DNA of 64,000 bases from assembly GCA_018665815.1 (NCBI GenBank), contig JABJBP010000089.1, forward strand, positions 1-64,000, written 5' to 3'. This stretch comes from Rhodospirillaceae bacterium. Lineage in GTDB: Bacteria > Pseudomonadota > Alphaproteobacteria > Rhodospirillales > Casp-alpha2. The notes below the pieces were generated by a model. The model was not told where the DNA came from. It did no database searches and saw only the letters and a program-made list of their open reading frames with translations. Below are positions 36,775 to 44,357 of this stretch, in pieces; within the stretch, counting starts at the first letter, position 1, and every line of letters begins with the position of its first letter. The position numbers and the translations under genes are program-made.

Positions 36775-38490
36775 TCATTTGATTGCCGCGCTGGACCGAG
36801 AAATGTAATTTCGATGCGTTGCACACGCTTCAGCATCAAGTCCTCGGCGTTTGGCTTCATCGACGAATTCTTTGGCTAGGACTCGGCGATCCCAAGTTGA
36901 ACTCTGCCAATACTCAGTACCCAAGCGGCATAAGACACCTTCGTCAACCTGTTGAAATAAAGTTGGATTGGATTCTTTATATCCAAATCTAAAAATTACC
37001 TTGTTCTTATTTCCGTCAACGCCCTCACCGGCTCCAGTTGTTGGAGTGAAACTGACGTACGATCCTGACGCGCGATTTCCATTGCCGCAGTCAACCATCC
37101 ATGAGCCAACCGGCAATTCACCGCCCCCCGAGTATTTCCCTCTCTCGTATTTCCACTCTCCTGGACATACCGTACCGGATGACATCTGCAGCAAAATGTC
37201 TCCAAATTTTCTATGAGCCTTTGTCGTCATTTTGCCAGCGACTTCTGCGCGAAATCCTCCCCAAGTCAGCCGTAGCTCAAGACTGCCTGGCTCGAAAATG
37301 GCATGGACTGGGTCCAATCCTTTCCCATACCGCTCGATGCCCCATGCTTCGGCGCGTCTTCTACCTTCAATAACGTCACCGGCCGGAAGCCGATTTACGA
37401 TTTTGAATAATGCCAATGAGTAAGTTGCGTTTCCTGGATCCTTCTGGCTTGCGAGGTAATACCATTTGTAGGCTTCGGCGAAATCTTGCTCAACGACATC
37501 TCCAAGCTCAAAAGCGGCACCAAGAGAAAACAAAGCTGTTGCCTCGCTCCGCGCGGCAGAGTGACGCAATTCTTTTAACGAATCTGAAAGTCCAATTTTG
37601 GCGGACCCGCCAAGACCATCCCAGGAAAATTTACCGGTGTTAATCCATTCATCGGCACGTCTATTTGCCGTCACGATCTGTTCGGAGGACATCTTATTCT
37701 CGATTTTTCTTCGTAGGCGCTCCACATCGCCCTTTGTCCCCTTTTTATGGTTGCCGAGCCGCAACCAATCGTCGCTCATTTGGCTTTGTGCAATACCCAA
37801 CCACATATGGGCGCGAACAAAATCCTTTTGCCTTGGCAGGAGGTAATACTGGGCCAATTTCACGGATGCCTCTGGAACGCCTTTATCTGCAGCTAGTTTA
37901 AATTTATCAAATGCGAGGCGGCGGTTTCTAGGAGTACCGTGGCCATTTTCATATAACCCGCCCAGTCGAAGATTAGCGTTACCAAATCCGATTTCAGCAG
38001 CACGAGAATACCATTTGAACGCTAATTTATAATTTCTTTCGACACCATGTCCGCCCTCGTACATCAGGCCTACCAAATACATTCCTTCGGTTTTTCCAAA
38101 GTCAGCAGCAGACTTAATCCATTTAAACGCCAACTTGTGATTCTGATTTACCCCTTCTCCTCTCAAATACAGCCCGCCTAACTTAATTTGCGCAGATGTA
38201 TCTCCCGCACGTGCAAGGTTCTGTAAGACCTTGATCGCGGTACTATCAATTTCCTCGGTGTCAGTTTTAGATCGTTCTACAAGTTCACCTGAAGGCGCGC
38301 AGGAGACAACAAGCAACGCCATTCCGAAGATGAAGAACGGATTTGCGAACCTGCGCTTAGGCGGCGGCGCATGCCGCCACGGTCGCAGAACAATGTCGAA
38401 GTATGGGCGCGTGGGAAATGATTGCAGCCGCCCTTTACGGGATGTTCGGCGCTTGCGTCGTGGCGCTAAGTCACGGCGGTCACTGGACAT
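36775..38490 (-). CDS. Sel1-repeat protein, probable lipoprotein, low GC
   Basis: A 571-residue protein. A hydrophobic segment FFIFGMALLVVSC contains a lipobox-like VVSC, so it may be a lipoprotein, although the annotated ATG places 60 basic residues before it; a shorter start is plausible. Residues about 90-200 hold Sel1-like repeats (LGGLYLRGEGVNQNHKLAFKW, then LYENGHGTPRNRRLAFDK). More repeat-like helices lie near 320-360. The C-terminal 150 residues form an unknown cysteine-containing domain (GTVCPGEWKYERG, WMVDCGNGNRASGSY). Base composition is low (27/60 in 37381-37440 and 21/60 in 37981-38040), unlike the neighbouring genes, which suggests horizontal acquisition. Confidence 0.75.
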   Translation of the reverse strand: MSSDRRDLAPRRKRRTSRKGRLQSFPTRPYFDIVLRPWRHAPPPKRRFANPFFIFGMALLVVSCAPSGELVERSKTDTEEIDSTAIKVLQNLARAGDTSAQIKLGGLYLRGEGVNQNHKLAFKWIKSAADFGKTEGMYLVGLMYEGGHGVERNYKLAFKWYSRAAEIGFGNANLRLGGLYENGHGTPRNRRLAFDKFKLAADKGVPEASVKLAQYYLLPRQKDFVRAHMWLGIAQSQMSDDWLRLGNHKKGTKGDVERLRRKIENKMSSEQIVTANRRADEWINTGKFSWDGLGGSAKIGLSDSLKELRHSAARSEATALFSLGAAFELGDVVEQDFAEAYKWYYLASQKDPGNATYSLALFKIVNRLPAGDVIEGRRRAEAWGIERYGKGLDPVHAIFEPGSLELRLTWGGFRAEVAGKMTTKAHRKFGDILLQMSSGTVCPGEWKYERGKYSGGGELPVGSWMVDCGNGNRASGSYVSFTPTTGAGEGVDGNKNKVIFRFGYKESNPTLFQQVDEGVLCRLGTEYWQSSTWDRRVLAKEFVDEAKRRGLDAEACATHRNYISRSSAAIK

Positions 38491-38535
38491 CCTTCGCGGT
38501 TAAATCGCCGTTTCCGCCCCGCCAGTCCCCATGTA

Positions 38536-38687
38536 GACAAATGATGACATTGGGATGACAAATACTGACTTTGCCAAAAACATGTACACATTTGTACACC
38601 GGTCTAACGCGTTGATATGCAACGATTTCGCCCAAGCGCATCGGTAAAAATGCGTACAAATGGTGACTTTTGCAGACATTTGCTGAC
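38536..38687. repeat. Iteron-like repeat element (module 1), copy B
   Basis: Four motifs of the GACAAATGMTGAC type start at 38536, 38557, 38655 and 38675. Pairs are 21 and 20 bp apart, about two helical turns. Between the pairs lies the palindrome TGTACACATTTGTACA (38583-38598), exactly as in copy A; the GTACAAATG at 38654 is an inverted match to its CATTTGTAC. The central 45 bp differ between copies while the flanks are nearly identical. Confidence 0.8.
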
Positions 38688-38760
38688 AAACCAAAATTCA
38701 AGGGTGGGGCGCACGCCACCCTGGTCGTTCGGCTGCTGCGGGGGGCGGGATGGCCGGCGA

Positions 38761-38840
38761 GGCAATCCCGCGTGGCGCTTCCCTCCGGGGGATGTTCCGG
38801 GCTTACGCCGCCACGTTAAGTGGCGATGTTCCAGGAACAT
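38761..38840. repeat. Repeat module 2, copy B
   Basis: GGCAATCCCGCGTGG (38761-38775) and TCCCTCCGGGGGATG (38780-38794) are followed by a perfect hairpin CGCCAC-GTTAA-GTGGCG (38809-38825), matching copy A at 26002-26136. A further 15-bp palindrome ATGTTCC-A-GGAACAT (38826-38840) is present only in this copy. It lies after module 1 here, but before it in copy A. Confidence 0.75.
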
Positions 38841-38998
38841 TGTTCCGTCATTTTTTTGTCAAAGGCCTGAAATTAAAACGTTTTCGACCCCGGTTTTTGA
38901 TGCGCCGCCGGGGAATAAAGGGCATCGGTAGCGGGCCGCCCTCCGGCCAGCCGGTCCCGATACAGTTGGGCGGGCCGGCGCTTTGTGGGCTCCGTTGA

Positions 38999-39050
38999 TG
39001 GTTTCCGTTTATTGTTTCCGTTTGTGGTTTCCCTTTGTGGTTTCCGTCTG
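38999..39050. repeat. Four tandem 13-bp repeats upstream of tsaE
   Basis: Four near-identical 13-mers of the form TGGTTTCCGTTTG start at 38999, 39012, 39025 and 39038. They end 27 bp before the tsaE start codon. The change in copy number, if any, would alter spacing of the tsaE promoter; this is inference. Confidence 0.85.
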
Positions 39051-39077
39051 GCGCCAGTTGTTCTAAACAAATCAGTC

Positions 39078-39575
39078 ATGATCGCGGACGAAGACAACAC
39101 GCTGGATGTCGATTTACCCGACGAGGCCGCCACCCAGGCCCTCGGGCGACGGCTCGCCGGGGCAGCCAATGGTGGCGACGTGTTCGCGCTTTCCGGCGAT
39201 CTCGGCACCGGCAAATCGGTCCTCGCCCGGGCCTTCATCCGGGCCTATTGCGCCACATTGGAAGACGTCCCGAGCCCGACTTTCACGCTTCTCGAGGTCT
39301 ACGAGGGCGGGGCGGCGCCGGTCCATCATTTCGATCTCTATCGGTTGAAGACGCCGGACGAGGTGATGGAACTGGGGATTGAGGACGCCTTCGCCGACGG
39401 TGTCTCATTAGTTGAATGGCCGGACCGGTTGGGCCCGTGGTTACCGGCCAACCGGTTGGACGTGCATCTCAGGCCGGGCGCCGGCACAGGCGCGCGCCGC
39501 GCACGGTTGACGGGGCACGGCTATTGGCAAGCGCGGCTGATTGACGGCATGGGCGAAGGCGCGATCCATGCCTAG
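39078..39575 (+). CDS. tsaE: tRNA threonylcarbamoyladenosine biosynthesis ATPase TsaE
   Basis: ATPase component of the TsaBDE complex that makes the t6A modification at tRNA position 37. The 165-residue protein from ATG 39078 has Walker A GDLGTGKSVLARAF, the PSPTFTLLEVYE segment and HHFDLYRL, all typical of TsaE. It is the first gene of the run amgK-murU-addB-addA and overlaps amgK by 8 bp. An in-frame upstream extension (from 38985) has no ribosome-binding site and runs into the tandem repeat. Confidence 0.93.
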   Translation: MIADEDNTLDVDLPDEAATQALGRRLAGAANGGDVFALSGDLGTGKSVLARAFIRAYCATLEDVPSPTFTLLEVYEGGAAPVHHFDLYRLKTPDEVMELGIEDAFADGVSLVEWPDRLGPWLPANRLDVHLRPGAGTGARRARLTGHGYWQARLIDGMGEGAIHA

Positions 39576-40617
39576 CCGAGACGCCGCCATCGTAGCGTTT
39601 CTCGCATCAAACGGCTGGGACAATGCAAGCCGAAGTACATTGGCGGATGATGCATCTTTCCGGCGCTATGAACGTATCAGCGATGGCGGGCGCACAGTCG
39701 TACTGATGGACGCCCCACCGCCGAAAGAGGATGTGCGCCCGTTTACGAAGATCGCCGGGCATTTGATTGAGCTCGGATTTTCAGCGCCTCGAATTCTGGC
39801 TGAGGACTCAGAAACTGGGCTGCTGCTGCTTGAAGATTTTGGCGACGATACATTTACCCGCGCCCTCGCAAGCGCGCCAGAAACCGAATGGGAAGCCCTC
39901 GAAGAAAGGCTATATGCCTCGGCGACCGATGTGCTGAGTGATCTACATAACCGGAGCGGCGAGGACGCCTTGCCGGTGAATCTTCCGCGCTACACGATGG
40001 ATCGATATTTGGATGAAGTGTTACTGCTGACGGATTGGTATCAACCTGCAATCACTGGCCAAGTTATATCCGCTGAAAACCGCGCCGCGTATACGACTGC
40101 GTGGCAAGGCGCTCTGAAACCCGTGCTCGCAACTGAGCCAACGCTGGTTCTCCGCGATTACCACGTCGATAATCTCGTCTGGTTACCATCCCGAGACGGC
40201 GTGCAACGTTGTGGATTGCTGGATTTTCAAGATGCGCTCGCAGGGCCTGCCGCGTATGACCTGATGTCACTTCTCGAGGATGCACGGCGCGATATTCGAC
40301 TGGCGCTCCGAGACAGAATGTGGCGCCGCTACATATCTGCCACGCCAAATTTGCGCGAACCCGGTCCCGCCCGTGATCAATTCGAAACGGTGTTTGCAAT
40401 TTTGGCCGCTCAGCGTCACGCCAAGGTTATCGGCATTTTCACCCGTCTTTGCGTTCGAGATGCAAAACCGGATTATTTGGTGCATATTCCACGGGTCTGG
40501 AAATTGCTCGAGGCTAATTTACGGCATCCGGCATTGGCGAGTGTCGCCGAATGGATGAACACGCATCTCCCTGCGGACCGCAGAGGAATACCAAATTCTG
40601 CCATGGCCGAAACATGA
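39568..40617 (+). CDS. amgK: N-acetylmuramate/N-acetylglucosamine kinase AmgK
   Basis: Sugar kinase of the peptidoglycan recycling route that bypasses MurA; it phosphorylates MurNAc (and GlcNAc) at C1. The 349-residue protein of the aminoglycoside-phosphotransferase fold shows RRYERI with ATP-binding Lys/Arg context, the catalytic loop LRDYHVDNL, and the metal-binding LLDFQDAL. ATG 39568 overlaps the tsaE stop; the TTG at 39541 would overlap further. Murein fragments would come from enzymes like the lytic transglycosylase at 6.4-8.2 kb. The next gene murU encodes the following step. Confidence 0.85.
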   Translation: MPSRDAAIVAFLASNGWDNASRSTLADDASFRRYERISDGGRTVVLMDAPPPKEDVRPFTKIAGHLIELGFSAPRILAEDSETGLLLLEDFGDDTFTRALASAPETEWEALEERLYASATDVLSDLHNRSGEDALPVNLPRYTMDRYLDEVLLLTDWYQPAITGQVISAENRAAYTTAWQGALKPVLATEPTLVLRDYHVDNLVWLPSRDGVQRCGLLDFQDALAGPAAYDLMSLLEDARRDIRLALRDRMWRRYISATPNLREPGPARDQFETVFAILAAQRHAKVIGIFTRLCVRDAKPDYLVHIPRVWKLLEANLRHPALASVAEWMNTHLPADRRGIPNSAMAET

Positions 40618-41363
40618 CCGAAATCTCCACCTCCTCCAGCCCTACTCGTGCGATGATACTTGCCGCCGGCAAAGGGCTTCGGATGCGCCCGATCACCGAC
40701 AAAACACCCAAGCCTTTGATCAAGTTGAACGGCAGACCACTCATTGAGCATGCCCTGGATCGGCTTGAAGTCGCCGGCATTTCCGACGTGGTCGTCAATA
40801 CTCACTACCTTGGTGATAAGATTGAACGTCACCTGAAGACCCGACTGACTCCACGTGTTGAGTTTTCCCCGGAAAACGAGCTTCTTGAAACTGGCGGCGG
40901 CGTCAAAAAAGCGCTGCCGCTTCTCGGGCAAGAGCCTTTTTTTGTCGTCAATGGCGATGCCTTCTGGCTCGATGGGCCGACCAATACATTGAGGCGTATG
41001 GTCACGGAATGGGATCCTTCCAGCATGGATGTGCTGTTGTTGCTCCATTCGACCGTCGTGGCTTACGGATACGATGGCCGAGGGGATTTTATTTGCGAAC
41101 CCGATGGAAAGCTCGCGCGGCGCCCGGAGGGAGAAGTTTCACCCTGGTTGTTTGCGGGTGTTCAAATCATCAATCCAGAAATTCTTGAGGACGCCCCCAC
41201 CGGCGCTTTCTCTTTGAATTGGGCATATGACCGGGCATTGGCTGCGGGCCGATTATATGGTGTCGTCCATGATGGCGAGTGGTTTCACATCGGCACGCCG
41301 GACGGTCTTTCTGTAGCAGAGGATTACCTTCAAGTTCGATTTCCTGAGACCAAGCACCGGTGA
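40614..41363 (+). CDS. murU: N-acetylmuramate alpha-1-phosphate uridylyltransferase MurU
   Basis: Nucleotidyltransferase that converts MurNAc-1-phosphate to UDP-MurNAc. The 249-residue protein begins with the NTP-transferase signature AMILAAGKGLRMRPIT and TPKPLIKLNG, has the metal Asp in FVVNGDAFWLD, and a WFHIGTPDG motif near the end. It overlaps amgK by 4 bp (ATGA), which supports the AmgK-MurU pair and makes a MurA-independent recycling pathway likely. Confidence 0.88.
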   Translation: MTEISTSSSPTRAMILAAGKGLRMRPITDKTPKPLIKLNGRPLIEHALDRLEVAGISDVVVNTHYLGDKIERHLKTRLTPRVEFSPENELLETGGGVKKALPLLGQEPFFVVNGDAFWLDGPTNTLRRMVTEWDPSSMDVLLLLHSTVVAYGYDGRGDFICEPDGKLARRPEGEVSPWLFAGVQIINPEILEDAPTGAFSLNWAYDRALAAGRLYGVVHDGEWFHIGTPDGLSVAEDYLQVRFPETKHR

Positions 41364-41393
41364 ATTTGTTGATGGAAATTCAATGAGTGTTTC

Positions 41394-44357
41394 GTGGTGA
41401 GCGAAGAAATTACCCCCCACGTCTATACCATTCCCGCGGGCTGGCCATTTGTTGACGCGTTGGCTACAGGTATCCAAGAACAATTCGGCGAAGCACCGGA
41501 TGCGCTGGCCCGAGTCACTGTTCTGCTGCCAACACGACGCGCATGTCGGTCACTCCGCGATGCATTTCTCAGAATTGGCGGTGGGCGGCCCACCTTGTTG
41601 CCGCGAATGCTGCCACTCGGCGATATGGATGAAGATGAACTGTTGATCAGTGCTTGGGAAGATCCAGGTATTGCCGGTGACGGCGGCTTGTCTCTCCCCC
41701 CGGCGATGCCCGGTTTGCGGCGTCAGTTGCTTCTCACGCGCCTTATTCTGGCTCGACCCGATAAGGATACGACACCGGATCAAGCGGTTCGCCTAGCGAA
41801 AGAACTGGGGCGGCTACTTGATCAGATTCATACAGAGCGGGTGGAACTGAGCGGGCTTGCCGATCTCGTGCCCGAAGAGTTCGCGGCCCATTGGCAAATC
41901 ACCTTGGATTTTTTGAAGGTCTTGACCGATGTGTGGCCGGAATTACTTGCTGCGGAAAATTGCCTGGATCCGGCAGATCGACGCAATCGCCTATTGGAAG
42001 CCCGGACCCAGTTGTGGCGCAATCAACCTCCATCAGACCCTGTCATCGCCGCAGGCTCAACGGGCTCAATCCCGGCGACAGCTGATCTTTTATCGACGAT
42101 AGCCTTGTTGCCGAACGGCTGTGTCGTCCTGCCTGGTCTCGACCGTGATGCATCTGATGGCGTTTGGGACAATCTATCCGAAGGCCACCCCCAATATGGC
42201 ATGGCTAGGCTGATCGAACATATGGGGCTGCAGCGCAGCCAGGTCTCCGATTGGCCGCTTTCCGATATTGATGCCACTCAGCCTGCACGTAGCTGCCTCA
42301 TCAACGCAGCTCTGGCGCCCGCCGCCGCAGAATTGCAGATCAACGGTTTATCTGAATCAGTGAAAGGTGCCTTGGACAGCGTGACCCGATTGGATTGCCC
42401 AGGGCCGCGTGAAGAGGCCTGCGCCATCGCATTAATGATGCGCCAAACATTAGAGGAGCCCGGCAAAACTGCAGCCCTGGTCACACCCGACCGCGGCCTC
42501 GCGCGCCGCGTCACTGCTGAACTGTCGCGGTGGCAGGTCTCTGTTGATGATTCCGCAGGACATCCCCTGGCTGATACACAGCCTGGGGCGTTTCTACGAC
42601 TAATCGCCGCAGTGGCGGTGGACGATTTGGCGCCCGTCTCCTTGTTGGCACTTTTAAAGCATCCCATGGCCGCCGCAGGATTATCCCCCGCAGTCCTGCG
42701 CAGGCAGGCCCGACAATTGGAGATGGCCGTGCTCCGCGGCCCACGGCCTGACGGCGGATTTGAAGGGCTTCGAGACGCCATTCCGGACAAACACCCTGAT
42801 TTGATCGAATTGGTGCAGCGGCTCGACATCCGAATGTCACCTTTGTTGAACGCCATGCGGTCGCCCGAACTGGCCTTAAACGATTTAGTGCATCATCACG
42901 TAAAAGCCGCGGAAGCAATGGCCGAAACAGACAATGTTTCAGGTGCCGAGCGTTTGTGGTCTGGAGAGGCCGGTGACGCCGCCGCCGGCTTTATATCTGA
43001 ACTCATCGAACACGGTACCACCGTTAGTCTGGCACCTGGTTATTATCCGGCATTCTTCGATGCCTTGGTCGCCGGCCGCGTCGTCCGCCCGCACTTTGGC
43101 GCCCACCCGCGCTTGTCGATCTGGGGCCCCCTGGAAGCTCGACTTCAACGTGCAGATACCTTGATCCTTGGCGGCCTCAACGAAGGCACTTGGCCATCTG
43201 AAGTCCAGGTCAGCCCGTGGATGAACAGATCGATGATGTCTCAGTTCGGACTGCCGCTTCCAGAACGCCGAATTGGATTATCTGCGCACGATTTTACTCA
43301 AGGTTTCGCCGCGCCCGAAGTGGTGCTGACGCGGGCAGAACGGGTGGAAGGTACACCGACAGTTCCTTGCCGCTGGACTCGCCGCTTCGACAATCTCTTA
43401 GAGCGTCTGGATAACAAAATCTCAATCAGCACTGGCGCACCTTGGTTGCAGTGGGTTGAATCGCTGGATGCGCCAATTGAGGAACGACGCTGCACACAAC
43501 CGAAACCAACCCCTCCGGTTGAATTTCGGCCACGTGAACTTTCAGTCACTCGGATCGAAACGTGGATACGGGACCCCTACGCTCTCTATGCGAACAAAGT
43601 GCTTGGGTTGCGGGCACTGGAAAAAATTGATGCCGCACCGGACGCCGCGGATCGCGGGACCATCGTTCACAAAGCTCTTGAAGAATTCGTGCGGCAATTT
43701 CCTGATGATCTTCCCGACAACGCCATGGCCCGGCTTCTTGAGATAGGCCAAGACATATTTCAAGACACGCTAGCCCGGCCCGGCGTCAGGGCTTTTTGGT
43801 GGCCAAGGTTCGAGCGTCTTGCCGAATGGTTTGTTGCCTGGGAGCGCGACCGCCGAAAGGCTGGATGGCAAACTGTACTGCTTGAGAAACGTGGTGAAAT
43901 CAGCCTCGACGGCCCATTTGGGCGGTTCAAATTGACCGCCAAACCCGACCGCATTGATTTTCGTGCCGACGTTGGATTGTCTATACTCGATTACAAAACA
44001 GGCACCACGCCAAGCGCGCCCATGGTTGCGTCGGGCCTGGCGCCACAGTTATCGCTTGAAGCCGCCATCGCCCGAGCGGGCGGCTTTCAGGGTTTGCCGT
44101 CCGCTGCAGTGGCTCAACTTCTATACGTTCGACTATCCGGCGGCCGTGAACCGGGTGAAGAAAAGCCGATGAAACTGGATGTCGATTCCGTCGTGGAGGA
44201 TGCCTACAAAGGCTTAGCCAACCTCATTGCCGTGTTCGACAACCCCAATACACCCTACTTGCCTCACCGGCGGCCCAAATTCCTGGATGACTATGGCGAC
44301 TATGGCCATTTGGCGCGGATTAAGGAATGGCGCCTCGCAGGAGGTGATCGATCATGA
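41394..44357 (+). CDS. addB: Double-strand break repair protein AddB
   Basis: Subunit of the AddAB helicase-nuclease that resects double-strand breaks for RecA loading. The 987-residue protein starts with GTG (41394, or 41397) and has an N-terminal inactivated helicase region (VLLPTRRACRSLRDAFL), then a C-terminal PD-(D/E)xK nuclease with KPDRIDFRADVGLSILDYKTG. The four cysteines that bind an Fe-S cluster in Bacillus AddB are not visible, as in other alphaproteobacterial AddB. It overlaps addA by 4 bp. Confidence 0.93.
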   Translation: MVSEEITPHVYTIPAGWPFVDALATGIQEQFGEAPDALARVTVLLPTRRACRSLRDAFLRIGGGRPTLLPRMLPLGDMDEDELLISAWEDPGIAGDGGLSLPPAMPGLRRQLLLTRLILARPDKDTTPDQAVRLAKELGRLLDQIHTERVELSGLADLVPEEFAAHWQITLDFLKVLTDVWPELLAAENCLDPADRRNRLLEARTQLWRNQPPSDPVIAAGSTGSIPATADLLSTIALLPNGCVVLPGLDRDASDGVWDNLSEGHPQYGMARLIEHMGLQRSQVSDWPLSDIDATQPARSCLINAALAPAAAELQINGLSESVKGALDSVTRLDCPGPREEACAIALMMRQTLEEPGKTAALVTPDRGLARRVTAELSRWQVSVDDSAGHPLADTQPGAFLRLIAAVAVDDLAPVSLLALLKHPMAAAGLSPAVLRRQARQLEMAVLRGPRPDGGFEGLRDAIPDKHPDLIELVQRLDIRMSPLLNAMRSPELALNDLVHHHVKAAEAMAETDNVSGAERLWSGEAGDAAAGFISELIEHGTTVSLAPGYYPAFFDALVAGRVVRPHFGAHPRLSIWGPLEARLQRADTLILGGLNEGTWPSEVQVSPWMNRSMMSQFGLPLPERRIGLSAHDFTQGFAAPEVVLTRAERVEGTPTVPCRWTRRFDNLLERLDNKISISTGAPWLQWVESLDAPIEERRCTQPKPTPPVEFRPRELSVTRIETWIRDPYALYANKVLGLRALEKIDAAPDAADRGTIVHKALEEFVRQFPDDLPDNAMARLLEIGQDIFQDTLARPGVRAFWWPRFERLAEWFVAWERDRRKAGWQTVLLEKRGEISLDGPFGRFKLTAKPDRIDFRADVGLSILDYKTGTTPSAPMVASGLAPQLSLEAAIARAGGFQGLPSAAVAQLLYVRLSGGREPGEEKPMKLDVDSVVEDAYKGLANLIAVFDNPNTPYLPHRRPKFLDDYGDYGHLARIKEWRLAGGDRS

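Larger units (their letters stand above)
38491..39077. other. Intergenic region with repeats between the Sel1 gene and tsaE
   Basis: No convincing gene in this 587-bp stretch. It contains module 1 (38536-38687) and module 2 (38761-38840) of the two-copy element, a hairpin at 38701-38722 (AGGGTGG and CCACCCT arms), and a run of 13-bp tandem repeats just before tsaE (38999-39050). Short ORFs on both strands across the repeats are not conserved in frame with copy A. Confidence 0.6.
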
